DNA of 34,337 nt from Brevundimonas sp. UBA2388 (GCA_002343425.1 DDSO01000131.1:21079-55415); one strand, 5' to 3'; counted from the stretch's first letter, positions 1 through 7,253 are shown. Translations and numbers: made by a program. Notes: a model not told the origin generated them from the sequence alone.

Positions 1-3
1 CCA

Positions 4-31
4 GCCACTAGCCACTGGCCACTAGCCACTC
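4..31. repeat. Tandem heptamer repeat, 4 units of gccactN
   Basis: Four back-to-back 7-base units, gccacta, gccactg, gccacta and gccactc, occupy positions 4-31. They lie upstream of the nitronate monooxygenase gene and probably continue or begin beyond the left edge of the window, which cuts through the intergenic region. The unit is the wrong size for a CRISPR repeat and has no spacers. It may be a slippage-generated minisatellite; no function can be read from it. Confidence 0.75.
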
Positions 32-96
32 GCTTCCATTTGCCTTCCCCCGCGACACCCCGCTATCCGTAGCCAAAGACAACTCGGGGAAACGTC

Positions 97-1023
97 ATGG
101 CCATTCCGGCATCGCTGCAAAAGGGTCTGAAGCTACCGGTCATCGCGGCGCCCATGTTCCTTGTCTCCGGACCGGATCTGGTGGTCGAGACCTGCAACGC
201 CGGCGTCATCGGCACCTTCCCGTCGCTGAACCAGCGCACCACCGAGGGCTACCGGGAGTGGCTGCACGACATCAAGGCGCGCCTGACCCCGGACGCTGCC
301 GCCTATGGCGTCAATCACATCGTCCATCCGACGAATCCGCGGCTGATGGCCGACATGATGGTGTCGGTCGAGGAGAAGGTCCCGCTGATCATCACCTCGC
401 TGGGCGCGGTGCGCGACGTGGTCGAGGCGGTGCATGGCTATGGCGGCGTGGTGTTCCACGACATCGCCAATGTCCGCCACGCCCGCAAGGCGGCCGAGGC
501 GGGCGTTGACGGCCTGATTCTGGTGGCCAACGGCGCCGGCGGCCATGCCGGGGTGGTCAATCCGTTCGCCCTGGTCGAGGAGGTGCGGTCCTTCTACGAC
601 GGCACCATCATCCTGTCCGGCTGCCTGTCGACCGGCGGCGATGTGGCGGCGGCGATCATGATGGGCGCCGACTTCGCCTATATGGGCACGCGCTTCATCT
701 CGACGACGGAGTCGATGGCCCAGGCCGAGTACAAGCAGATGATCGTCGAGGCCGGCGCCTCGGACATCACCTACACGCCCGCCGTCTCGGGCATTCCGGC
801 CAATTTCCTGACGCCCTCGCTGGTCGCCAACGGCATCGATCCGAAATCCCTGCCCGAGCACAAGCTGGACATGGCGGACGAAGCCAAGGCCTGGAAAACC
901 GTCTGGTCCGCCGGCCAGGGCTCGGCAGGCGTGCGTGATGTTCTGCCCACGGCCGATCTAATCCATCGGCTGACGGACGAATTTACGCAGGCTTGTGATA
1001 AATTCGACAAGAAGCGGCTCTAG
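97..1023 (+). CDS. Nitronate monooxygenase (2-nitropropane dioxygenase family)
   Basis: This 308-residue protein should be an FMN-dependent cytosolic enzyme that oxidises alkyl nitronates (for example propionate 3-nitronate) to carbonyl compounds and nitrite. The sequence shows a TIM-barrel flavoprotein pattern. The N-terminal LPVIAAPMFLVSGP segment is the usual FMN-binding start of the family. The NGAGGHAG motif carries the family's catalytic base, His150. GCLSTGGDVAAAIMMGADFAYMG is the phosphate-binding region near residues 174-196. Length is normal for the family. The ATG at 97 follows a gggga purine run about eight bases upstream. The downstream porin-like gene begins 31 bases after the stop, so the two could be co-transcribed, although no functional link is evident. 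The class is well supported; the physiological substrate is not. Confidence 0.9.
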   Translation: MAIPASLQKGLKLPVIAAPMFLVSGPDLVVETCNAGVIGTFPSLNQRTTEGYREWLHDIKARLTPDAAAYGVNHIVHPTNPRLMADMMVSVEEKVPLIITSLGAVRDVVEAVHGYGGVVFHDIANVRHARKAAEAGVDGLILVANGAGGHAGVVNPFALVEEVRSFYDGTIILSGCLSTGGDVAAAIMMGADFAYMGTRFISTTESMAQAEYKQMIVEAGASDITYTPAVSGIPANFLTPSLVANGIDPKSLPEHKLDMADEAKAWKTVWSAGQGSAGVRDVLPTADLIHRLTDEFTQACDKFDKKRL

Positions 1024-1027
1024 ATCC

Positions 1028-1047
1028 CGCCTCGTTCAATCGAGGCG
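1028..1047 (+). promoter_or_regulatory. Hairpin overlapping the ribosome-binding site of the porin-like gene
   Basis: A perfect 7-bp stem (cgcctcg 1028-1034, cgaggcg 1041-1047) closes a ttcaat loop. The 3' arm contains gaggcg (1042-1047), the only good Shine-Dalgarno match for the ATG at 1055, with a 7-base spacer. In the RNA this hairpin would sequester the ribosome-binding site. There is no T-tract, so it is not a standard terminator. Confidence 0.5.
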
Positions 1048-1054
1048 ACCACAC

Positions 1055-1753
1055 ATGCTCCGCACCCTGACGACTGCACTCACGGCGACTGCCTTCCTGG
1101 CTGTGGCCGTCCCGGCCGCCGCCCAGGACGCCCCGGCAGGCAGCTGGGCCTTTGCGGTCGGCGCCGCCACGGACAACCGCTCCAAGGGCGCGTCCAAGTC
1201 CGACGGCGACGCCTATGTCTGGGGCGAGGCCGAATGGGAGAGCGCCTCCGGCCTGCTGTACGGCGGCGCCGGACTCCAGACCATCAAGAGCTCCAGCGGG
1301 TCTGATCTTGAGGCGGAAGCAGGCTTCGGCGTGCGGCCCGAGCTCGCCGGCTTCGACCTTGACCTGAACGCCACCTACAAGTCGCAGATCGACGCCGCCT
1401 CCGGCTATGACGACGACGCCTGGGAACTGACCGCCGACATCAAACGCTCGATCGGCCCGGCCAGCGGACGCGTCCGCTTCCAGTATTCGCCCGACGGCAT
1501 GGGCGGAACGGAAGCCTGGACCTGGGTCGAGGCGCGTCTCGGCTGGGACTTCACCAACCGGCTGGAGGGCACGGCCGCGATCGGTCGGCGCGAGCAGGAC
1601 AACAGCCTCGACTACACGGCCTGGAACGCGGGCTTCACCTACGCCCTCACCAACAATATCGACGCCGACCTGCGCTATTACGCGACCGACGCCGACGTGC
1701 CGGGCGAACAATATGCCGACAGTCTGGTGGCCGGGATCAGCCTCGCCTTCTGA
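1055..1753 (+). CDS. TorF-like putative outer-membrane porin / conserved exported protein
   Basis: This 232-residue protein has a clear Sec signal peptide (MLRTLTTALTATAFLAVAVPAAAQ, cleavage after about residue 24). The rest alternates short amphipathic strands, such as WAFAVGAATDNRSKG, LYGGAGLQTI, RYYATDADVPGE and a final SLVAGISLAF ending in an aromatic residue. This is typical of outer-membrane beta-barrels of the TorF putative porin type. The upstream in-frame ATG at 995 lies inside the previous gene and would destroy the signal peptide, so 1055 is chosen. It also follows a gaggcg ribosome-binding site that sits in a hairpin. Substrate and function are unknown. The family assignment rests on pattern recognition rather than on a diagnostic motif. 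Confidence 0.75.
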   Translation: MLRTLTTALTATAFLAVAVPAAAQDAPAGSWAFAVGAATDNRSKGASKSDGDAYVWGEAEWESASGLLYGGAGLQTIKSSSGSDLEAEAGFGVRPELAGFDLDLNATYKSQIDAASGYDDDAWELTADIKRSIGPASGRVRFQYSPDGMGGTEAWTWVEARLGWDFTNRLEGTAAIGRREQDNSLDYTAWNAGFTYALTNNIDADLRYYATDADVPGEQYADSLVAGISLAF

Positions 1754-1762
1754 TCCTTCGAC

Positions 1763-1793
1763 AGGGACCCTCGCAATTCGCGCCCGGGTCCCT
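1763..1793 (+). terminator. Terminator-like hairpin after the porin-like gene
   Basis: An 8-bp perfect inverted repeat, agggaccc (1763-1770) and gggtccct (1786-1793), lies nine bases after the porin stop codon. No T-run follows (atctagg), so it could be a Rho-assisted end, an RNA-stabilising structure, or part of the leader of the small gene at 1805. Confidence 0.4.
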
Positions 1794-1804
1794 ATCTAGG
1801 ACAA

Positions 1805-2017
1805 ATGAGCAGCCATCGACCGACGACTCTTGAACGCGCCTATGAACTGGCGCGCGGCGGAGGCTGCCGCACCGTCAGCGAGATCAAACAGGCCCTTCAG
1901 TCCGAAGGGTTCGAGCGGATCCAGGATTCCCTGTACGGGCCGACCCTGACGGCCGCCCTGAGGAAGCTCTGCCAGGAACACTATGTCGCTGCTCCAGAGG
2001 GTGATGCGGCCGAATAG
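1805..2017 (+). CDS. Small conserved-looking protein of unknown function (70 aa)
   Basis: I do not recognise this 70-residue protein. It has no signal peptide or membrane segment. The sequence reads like a small helical domain: TLERAYELARGGGCRTVSEIKQALQSEGF, then LTAALRKLCQEHY. The 'TVSEIKQALQSEGF' stretch is reminiscent of a helix-turn-helix-like or bundle fold but matches no family I can name. Codon usage is like the neighbours, and the opposite-strand frames here look like shadows. There is no strong ribosome-binding site (taggacaaATG), so the start is tentative. It is probably a real short gene in the same orientation as its neighbours. Confidence 0.6.
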   Translation: MSSHRPTTLERAYELARGGGCRTVSEIKQALQSEGFERIQDSLYGPTLTAALRKLCQEHYVAAPEGDAAE

Positions 2018-2070
2018 CCAGGCCGGAGGCCTGCCTTGATTTTGGCGCGCCGCCGGTCCAAAAGCGTTTT

Positions 2071-2189
2071 GTCGAGCTCTCTGCGAAACGCCACCCTCTG
2101 CTTTCGCACTGAGGTCTAGCCGCTCCTTTCAGACCCGACAGACCGCAGGGGCTTTTCCCTGTGGCCAACTGCTAGCGGAGGTCCTGAAA
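2071..2189 (+). promoter_or_regulatory. Structured 5' leader of the first cold-shock gene
   Basis: This leader shares blocks in the same order with the leader of the second cold-shock gene (3305-3432): gtcgagctctctgcgaaacg at 2071-2090 (18 of 20 identical to 3305-3324), a gcaccgaggtc-like block, ttcagacccgacag (2128-2141), and the ribosome-binding block taacggaggtc-like (2173-2182). A hairpin, ccgcaggg/ccctgtgg (2143-2150 and 2157-2164, one G-U pair, 6-base loop), precedes the ribosome-binding site. Long leaders that control cold-shock mRNA translation and stability are known for cspA-type genes. Here that role is inferred from conservation between the paralogues. Confidence 0.6.
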
Positions 2190-2402
2190 ATGGCTACCGG
2201 CACTGTTAAATGGTTCAACTCCACCAAGGGCTACGGCTTCATCCAGCCTGACGACGGCGGCAAGGACGTTTTCGTCCACATCTCGGCCGTCGAACAAGCG
2301 GGCCTGCGCGGCCTGGATGAAAACCAGAAGGTTTCCTACGAAATCGAGCGCGACAAGCGTTCGGGCAAGGAATCGGCTGGTCAGCTGAAGACCGAAGGCT
2401 GA
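2190..2402 (+). CDS. Cold-shock protein, CspA family (copy 1)
   Basis: This 70-residue protein is a single cold-shock domain, an OB-fold that binds single-stranded nucleic acid. The RNP1-like KGYGFIQP (residues 13-20) and RNP2-like VFVHISAV motifs are intact, as is the N-terminal GTVKWFN. It probably acts as an RNA chaperone in the cytosol during cold or growth transitions. The ATG at 2190 follows a strong ggagg ribosome-binding site. It is a close paralogue of the gene at 3433, 1,243 bases downstream, with near-identical first codons and a matching leader. A strong hairpin terminator follows at 2438-2473, so it is likely monocistronic. Regulation is likely post-transcriptional through the shared leader. 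Confidence 0.96.
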   Translation: MATGTVKWFNSTKGYGFIQPDDGGKDVFVHISAVEQAGLRGLDENQKVSYEIERDKRSGKESAGQLKTEG

Positions 2403-2437
2403 GTTCACGCGTCGGGCCTTACCGACGCATGATTTCG

Positions 2438-2473
2438 ACGGCGGCGAGGGCGAAGGCCTTCGCCGCCGTTTTT
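2438..2473 (+). terminator. Rho-independent terminator after cold-shock gene 1
   Basis: A 10-bp perfect stem, acggcggcga (2438-2447) with tcgccgccgt (2460-2469), is followed by a run of five T (2469-2473). An inner palindrome, ggcgaaggccttcgcc, offers an alternative fold. A second perfect hairpin, gcgtcgg/ccgacgc (2409-2415, 2422-2428), lies directly after the stop codon. Confidence 0.85.
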
Positions 2474-2610
2474 CTGTCCGGTCGCCCGCGCAACGCGAAA
2501 CCTGCGTCCCGGATGCAGGCCGTGGCCAGAGGCCGCAGGGCCGCATCCACGAACCGGCCACCGTCGTCCTTCCGTCCGAGCCGTAACGACGGCCGCTCAG
2601 GAGAGACCAT

Positions 2611-3213
2611 ATGACCATGACCCCCACCCGCGCCGCCCTTCTCGCCGCCATCGCCGGCAGCGCCCTGCTGACCGCCGCCTGTTCTTCCATGGGCAGCATG
2701 GATTCCATGGACGCCGGCGCTGACGGCCAGGCCGCTGTGATGGTCGGCGGCGCCGCCATGTATCCGGGCCGCACGATCGTCGAGAACGCCGTCAACTCGC
2801 GCGACCATACCACCCTGGTCGCGGCAGTCACCGCCGCCGGACTGGTCGAGACGCTGTCGGGCCCCGGCCCCTTCACCGTCTTCGCGCCCACCAACGCGGC
2901 CTTCGCCAAACTGCCGGCCGGCACGGTCGATACGCTCGTCCAGCCGGCCAACAAGGCGACCCTGACCAGGATCCTGACCTATCACGTGGTGCCGGGCCGG
3001 GTCAGCGCCGCCGACCTGATGGCGCAGATCCGCGCAGGTGGCGGACAGGCGCGCCTCACCACCGTTGAGGGTGGCGTCCTGACGGCGACGATGCGCGGCT
3101 CCGCCGTGATCCTGACCGATGAAATGGGCGGCGTCGCCAATGTGACCCAGGCTGATGTGTTCCAGTCGAACGGCGTCATCCACGTCACCGACACCGTCTC
3201 CATGCCCAACTGA
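2611..3213 (+). CDS. Fasciclin (FAS1) domain lipoprotein
   Basis: This 200-residue protein starts with a lipoprotein signal. After a hydrophobic stretch, LLTAAC gives a lipobox with the modified Cys near residue 24, followed by a flexible Ser/Met/Asp-rich linker. From about residue 55 onward there is one FAS1 domain. The H1 region is FTVFAPTNAAFAKLP, followed by the YHVVPG motif and the H2 region GVIHVTDTVSMP. FAS1 domains mediate adhesion or protein-protein contacts at the cell surface. Here the protein should be tethered to the envelope. The ATG at 2611 has an aggaga ribosome-binding site; a second in-frame ATG at 2617 is an alternative. It lies between two cold-shock genes, with a terminator on each side, so it is probably its own transcription unit. 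Confidence 0.93.
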   Translation: MTMTPTRAALLAAIAGSALLTAACSSMGSMDSMDAGADGQAAVMVGGAAMYPGRTIVENAVNSRDHTTLVAAVTAAGLVETLSGPGPFTVFAPTNAAFAKLPAGTVDTLVQPANKATLTRILTYHVVPGRVSAADLMAQIRAGGGQARLTTVEGGVLTATMRGSAVILTDEMGGVANVTQADVFQSNGVIHVTDTVSMPN

Positions 3214-3222
3214 TGATCGGCC

Positions 3223-3249
3223 GGCGGGACGCCTGAAGGGCGTTCCGCC
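3223..3249 (+). terminator. Terminator-like hairpin after the fasciclin gene
   Basis: An 11-bp stem, ggcgggacgcc (3223-3233) with ggcgttccgcc (3239-3249, one G-U pair), closes a five-base loop ten bases after the stop codon. The following gttacgg is only weakly T-rich, so termination may be inefficient or Rho-assisted. Confidence 0.55.
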
Positions 3250-3304
3250 GTTACGGCTACGGCACAGCTTGCTATTGGTCGGCAAAGCGCCCATCTGAGG
3301 CTTC

Positions 3305-3432
3305 GTCGATCTCACTGCGAAACGCTGCTGCCCCTTTGCATCGCGCACCGAGGTCCAAAGCCGATCCCATTCAGACCCGACAGGCCGACCCGGAACCTCT
3401 TCCGGCGGTCAACGCCTAACGGAGGTCTCAAA
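3305..3432 (+). promoter_or_regulatory. Structured 5' leader of the second cold-shock gene
   Basis: This is the counterpart of the leader at 2071-2189. It contains gtcgatctcactgcgaaacg (3305-3324), gcaccgaggtcc (3345-3356), ttcagacccgacag (3370-3383) and taacggaggtc (3417-3427). A hairpin lies in the same place before the ribosome-binding site: gacccgg (3387-3393) pairs with ccg (3402-3404) and ggtc (3407-3410) with a two-base bulge. The hairpin position is kept although its sequence differs from copy 1, which suggests that structure is selected. Confidence 0.6.
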
Positions 3433-3645
3433 ATGGCTACCGGCACTGTAAAATGGTACAACTCCACCAAGGGTTACGGCTTCATCGCCCCCGATGACGG
3501 CGGCAAGGACGTGTTCGTCCACGCCTCGGCCGTTGAAACGTCCGACCTGGGCACGCTGAACGAAAACCAGAAGATTTCCTACGAAGTCGAACGCGACTCG
3601 CGTTCGGGCAAGGAATCGGCCGGTCGCCTCAAGGCCGCCGAATAG
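3433..3645 (+). CDS. Cold-shock protein, CspA family (copy 2)
   Basis: This 70-residue single cold-shock domain protein closely matches the copy at 2190. The N-terminal GTVKWYN, the RNP1 motif KGYGFIAP and the RNP2 motif VFVHASAV are intact, and the basic C-terminal half ([17 protein letters not shown]) is kept. It differs mainly in the middle (VETSDLGTLNENQKISYEVE), so the copies may differ in RNA preference or timing. A ggaggtc ribosome-binding site precedes the ATG. The role is an RNA chaperone, as for copy 1. A strong terminator follows at 3690-3726. Confidence 0.96.
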   Translation: MATGTVKWYNSTKGYGFIAPDDGGKDVFVHASAVETSDLGTLNENQKISYEVERDSRSGKESAGRLKAAE

Positions 3646-3689
3646 TTTCCGACATGCGACCCTGCTGGACCTAGCGCCAGCTGACGGAA

Positions 3690-3726
3690 GGGCCGGCCGC
3701 CGAACAGGCGCCGGCCCGACTGTTTT
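3690..3726 (+). terminator. Rho-independent terminator after cold-shock gene 2
   Basis: Gggccggc (3690-3697) pairs with gccggccc (3710-3717), extended by an inner gcc/ggc stem with one bulged base and a gaaca loop. A TGTTTTT tail follows at 3721-3727. It lies only about 13 bases before the ribosome-binding site of the next gene, so that gene depends on read-through or on a promoter I cannot identify. Confidence 0.8.
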
Positions 3727-3745
3727 TCAACTCCAGGAGATGCCG

Positions 3746-4012
3746 ATGACCCCGCTGGCCGAAAAGCTCCCGACCATGACCGATCCCGACCTGAAGGCCC
3801 TGCGCCTCAATGCGGTCCGTCTGTCCGAGAGCGGCTCTCCCACCAAGATGGCCACCGCCGCCGAACTGGTGCCCCTGATCGACGAAGAAATGGCCCGCCG
3901 CGCCGCCGACAAGACGACCACCGCCGTCAAGAAGCCCCGCGCGCCTGCCAAGAAGAAGGTCGTCCCGGCGACCGGCCACCAGACCGCCCTGCCGGACAGC
4001 AAGGCCGCCTAG
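3746..4012 (+). CDS. Small protein with Lys/Ala/Pro-rich C-terminal tail (unknown function)
   Basis: This 88-residue protein has an acidic, leucine-rich N-terminal half (MTDPDLKALRLNAVRLSES, then AAELVPLIDEEMARRAAD) that looks alpha-helical. The tail is basic and low-complexity (AVKKPRAPAKKKV), resembling histone-H1-like or nucleoid-associated tails. I do not recognise a family. An ATG six bases upstream, at 3740, abuts the aggag ribosome-binding site (3735-3739) directly. The ATG at 3746 has correct six-base spacing and is therefore preferred. Nucleic-acid binding is a guess from tail composition only. Confidence 0.65.
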   Translation: MTPLAEKLPTMTDPDLKALRLNAVRLSESGSPTKMATAAELVPLIDEEMARRAADKTTTAVKKPRAPAKKKVVPATGHQTALPDSKAA

Positions 4013-4115
4013 TTCTGCCCCGCGCAAGCGGGCGCTGCCCGCGATTGGACTCTGGCCCCCTTCACTGACAACCTCCCCGCTTCGGCGGATCGCATCCGCC
4101 TGAACAGGGGGTTCC

Positions 4116-6053
4116 ATGCGCATCCGTCCGCTCGCCATCATCCTCGCCTGCGCCCTGGCGCCGACCGCCGCCTTCGCCCAGGCCTCAGATGTCGTTGAAA
4201 GGCCCGCAGCCCTGATCGCTGACGGCCTTCCGGCCATTCCGGCGGCCATGGCGGCGGAGACCCGCTCCTATATGGAGTTCCGCACCGCCGGCTTCGCGGG
4301 CTGGAATGCGGCCGACCGGTCGATGCTGATTTCGACCCGCTTCGGCAATACCGCCCAGATTCACCGCGTCGCCACGCCGATGGGCGCCCGCGAGCAGCTC
4401 AGTTTCGAGGTGGAACCCGTCGGCGGCCGCTGGTCCCCCGCCGGCGACGCCCTGGTCGTCAGCAAGGACAGGGGCGGTGACGAGTTCTTCCAGCTGTACG
4501 CCCTGGCGGATGGCCGCCTGACCCTGCTGACCGACGGGGGTCGCAGCCGCAACGGCTTCGGCGCCTGGAGTCAGGACGGGCGCCTGATCGGCTATTCCTC
4601 AACGCGCCGCAACGGCCGGGACAGCGATCTCTACGTCATGGACCCGCGCGATCCCTCAACCGCCCGCATGGTGGCCGAGGTCAGCGGCGGCGGATGGACC
4701 ATCGCAGACTTCTCGCCCGATGGCCGCACCGCCCTGGTCGTCCAGTATATCCAGGTCACCAAGTCCAACCTCCACGCCCTGGACCTCGCCAGCGGCCGCA
4801 TGACGCCGATCGGCGATCACAGCCTGCCGATCGCTTATGGCGGCGCCCAGTTCGCGCCTGACGGGACGCTGTGGGTCACCTCGGACCAGGACAGCGACTT
4901 CCAGCGGCTTGGCCGCATCGACTTGTCCACCGGCGTCTTCTCGCCCGTTTCGATGGAACCGCGCTGGGATGTCGCGGATTTCGACATCGCCAGGGACGGC
5001 GCCTTCATCGCCTATACGATCAATGAGGCCGGCAGCACCCGCCTGCGCCTGCTTGACCCGGCGTCTGGCCAGGTTCGCACGGTCGACGGCCTGCCCGCCG
5101 GCATCGCCGGCGGCCTGGAGATCGCGCCCTGGGGCGAGATTGGCCTGACCTTCTCCTCGGCCCGCAGCGCCTCCGACGCCTTTTCCGTCGATCCCCGGTC
5201 CCTGGCCGTCACCCGCTGGACCCGCAGCGAAACCGGAGGTCTGGACGTCACCCGCAACGTCGAGCCTGAGCTGATCGAGGTCGCCAGCTTTGATGGCGAG
5301 CCGGTCTCGGGCTTCCTCTACCGCCCCGATCCGGCCCGCTTCCCGGGCCCCCGCCCCCTGATCGTCAACATCCACGGTGGGCCCGAGGGCCAGAGTCGGC
5401 CCGGCTTCATGGGCCGCAATAACTACCTGATCAACGAACTGGGCATCGCCATCTTCTTCCCCAACGTCCGCGGCTCCACCGGCTACGGCAAGCGGTTCGT
5501 CAGCCTGGATAACGGGCCCGATCTGCGCGAGAATTCGGTGCGCGACCTCGGCGCCTTCCTCGACCGGCTCGGCGCCGATCCGGCCATCGATCCGGAGCGG
5601 GTCGCCGTCACCGGCGGCTCCTACGGCGGCTACATGTGCTACGCCGGGGCCATTCACTACGGCGACCGCCTCCGCGGCGCGAACTGCGTGGTCGCCATCT
5701 CCAACTTCGTGACCTTCCTCGAGAATACAGAGGCTTACCGCCGCGACCTGCGGCGGGTGGAATACGGCGACGAGCGCGACCCGGCCCAGCGCGCCCGCCT
5801 GCTCGAGATTTCCCCCATGACCCGCGTCGACGAGATCAACATCCCCCTGATGGTGGTCACCGGCGGCAACGACCCTCGCGTGCCGGCGTCAGAGGCCGAC
5901 CAGATGATCGCCGCCGTTCGCGCCAACGGTCGCACCGCCTGGCACCTGCTGGGCCAGGACGAGGGCCACGGCTTCGCCAAGAAGGTCAACCAGGACTACC
6001 AGTTCTGGGCCAGTCTGATGTTCTGGCGCGAGACCCTGCTGAGCGAGGACTGA
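4116..6053 (+). CDS. S9 family serine peptidase (prolyl oligopeptidase/acylaminoacyl-peptidase-like), exported
   Basis: This 645-residue protein carries a Sec signal peptide (MRIRPLAIILACALAPTAAFAQ). A seven-bladed-propeller-type N-terminal domain follows, with repeated 'FSPDGRTALV', 'FAPDGTLWVT' and 'DGAFIAYT' segments (residues about 40-380). The C-terminal alpha/beta-hydrolase domain has the nucleophile motif GGSYGGYM (Ser502). Asp586 lies in GGNDPRVP and His618 in DEGHGF, so the full catalytic triad is present. The oxyanion-hole region NIHGGPEGQ and NVRGSTGYGK are also typical. It should cleave short peptides in the periplasm. The ATG at 4116 follows aggggg. A 7-bp perfect hairpin (ggcggat/atccgcc, 4084-4100) sits just upstream of the ribosome-binding site. 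It appears monocistronic and converges on the transsulfuration gene at 6073. Confidence 0.94.
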   Translation: MRIRPLAIILACALAPTAAFAQASDVVERPAALIADGLPAIPAAMAAETRSYMEFRTAGFAGWNAADRSMLISTRFGNTAQIHRVATPMGAREQLSFEVEPVGGRWSPAGDALVVSKDRGGDEFFQLYALADGRLTLLTDGGRSRNGFGAWSQDGRLIGYSSTRRNGRDSDLYVMDPRDPSTARMVAEVSGGGWTIADFSPDGRTALVVQYIQVTKSNLHALDLASGRMTPIGDHSLPIAYGGAQFAPDGTLWVTSDQDSDFQRLGRIDLSTGVFSPVSMEPRWDVADFDIARDGAFIAYTINEAGSTRLRLLDPASGQVRTVDGLPAGIAGGLEIAPWGEIGLTFSSARSASDAFSVDPRSLAVTRWTRSETGGLDVTRNVEPELIEVASFDGEPVSGFLYRPDPARFPGPRPLIVNIHGGPEGQSRPGFMGRNNYLINELGIAIFFPNVRGSTGYGKRFVSLDNGPDLRENSVRDLGAFLDRLGADPAIDPERVAVTGGSYGGYMCYAGAIHYGDRLRGANCVVAISNFVTFLENTEAYRRDLRRVEYGDERDPAQRARLLEISPMTRVDEINIPLMVVTGGNDPRVPASEADQMIAAVRANGRTAWHLLGQDEGHGFAKKVNQDYQFWASLMFWRETLLSED

Positions 6054-6072
6054 TCGCCGGTTCCTGCTGGCC

Positions 6073-7239
6073 CTAGACCGCCAGCGCCTGATCCAGATCC
6101 GCGATCAGGTCGTCGACGTCCTCGACCCCGACCGACAGCCGGATCAGGTTCTCCGTCACCCCGCCCGCCTCGCGCACTTCTTTCGGCACCGAGGCGTGGG
6201 TCATGATGGCCGGGTGGTTGACCAGGCTTTCGACCCCGCCCAGCGACTCCGCAAGGGTGAAGACCTGCACCCGCTCCAGCACCCGCTTGGTCCGCTCCAG
6301 ATCGCCGTCGATCAGGGCCGTGACCATGCCGCCGTAGCGACCGTTCATCTGGCGTGAGGCCAACTCGTGCTGCGGGTGACTGATCAGGCCGGGGTAGATC
6401 ACCTTCGCAATCCCCTTCCGGTCCTCCAGCCAGCGCGCCACCGCCAGGGCGTTCTCATTGTGCGCCTTCATGCGCAGGCCCAGCGTCTTCAGGCCCCGGT
6501 TTGCGAGAAAGGCGTCGAACGGCCCCATGACGCCGCCGACCGAGTTCTGCAGAAACTTGATCTCCTTCGCCAGCTCGGGGTCCGCCGTCACCAGCGCCCC
6601 GCCGATGATGTCGGAGTGGCCGTTCAGATATTTGGTCGCCGAATGCATGACCACATCGGCCCCCAGCTTGAGCGGCTGCTGGCTCCAGGGCGTGGCGAAG
6701 GTGTTGTCGACGATCAGCAGCAGGCCGTGCGCCTTGGCGATTTTCGACAGGCCGGCGATGTCCGCCAGCTTCATCAGCGGATTGGTCGGGGTCTCGGCCC
6801 AGATCAGCCTGGTCTTCGGCGTGATCGCGGCCTCGACGGCGCCGAGGTTCGCCATGTCGACATAGCTGAAGTCCAGCCCCATCGACCGCCGCCGCACCCG
6901 CTCGAACAGCCGCCATGAGCCGCCGTAAAGGTCGTCCCCGGTGATGATGTGCGAACCGGCGTCCAGCAGCTCCAATGCGGTCGAGGTCGCCGCCATGCCG
7001 CTGGCGAAGCCGAAGCCGTGCGTTCCGCCTTCCAGATCAGCCAGACAGGCCTCAAATGCCTCGCGCGTCGGGTTCTTGCCGCGGGCGTATTCATAGCCCT
7101 TGTTCACGCCCGGGCTTTCCTGGGCGTAGGTCGAAGTGGCGTAGATCGGGGTCATGACCGCGCCCGTGGTCGGGTCCGGGCGCTGGCCCGCGTGAATCGC
7201 GCGGGTCGAAAAGCCCTGACTGTTCTTGAGCAATGCCAT
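6073..7239 (-). CDS. Cystathionine gamma-lyase / gamma-synthase (PLP-dependent transsulfuration enzyme)
   Basis: This 388-residue fold-type I PLP enzyme is in the Cys/Met metabolism family. The Schiff-base lysine is about Lys203 in HSATKYLNGHSD. Other family signatures are YEYARGKNPT near the N-terminus, FASGMAATST, the DDLYGG motif, WAETPTNP, and LAESLGGVESLVNHP near the C-terminus. A longer reading frame upstream (to 7317) lacks family similarity and overlaps the hydrolase gene. The ATG at 7239 (MALLKNSQGFSTRAIHAGQ) is therefore chosen. Sequence alone does not cleanly separate lyase (cystathionine to cysteine) from synthase (O-acyl-homoserine plus cysteine to cystathionine). A cystathionine beta-synthase gene on the same strand favours lyase in reverse transsulfuration. 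It begins 14 bases after the hydrolase gene at 7254. Confidence 0.93.
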   Translation of the reverse strand: MALLKNSQGFSTRAIHAGQRPDPTTGAVMTPIYATSTYAQESPGVNKGYEYARGKNPTREAFEACLADLEGGTHGFGFASGMAATSTALELLDAGSHIITGDDLYGGSWRLFERVRRRSMGLDFSYVDMANLGAVEAAITPKTRLIWAETPTNPLMKLADIAGLSKIAKAHGLLLIVDNTFATPWSQQPLKLGADVVMHSATKYLNGHSDIIGGALVTADPELAKEIKFLQNSVGGVMGPFDAFLANRGLKTLGLRMKAHNENALAVARWLEDRKGIAKVIYPGLISHPQHELASRQMNGRYGGMVTALIDGDLERTKRVLERVQVFTLAESLGGVESLVNHPAIMTHASVPKEVREAGGVTENLIRLSVGVEDVDDLIADLDQALAV

Positions 7240-7253
7240 GGAATATCCAGTTA

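Noticed and set aside
4..31. The heptamer repeat as a CRISPR array
   Set aside because: Units are 7 bases with no spacers, and no cas gene is in the window.
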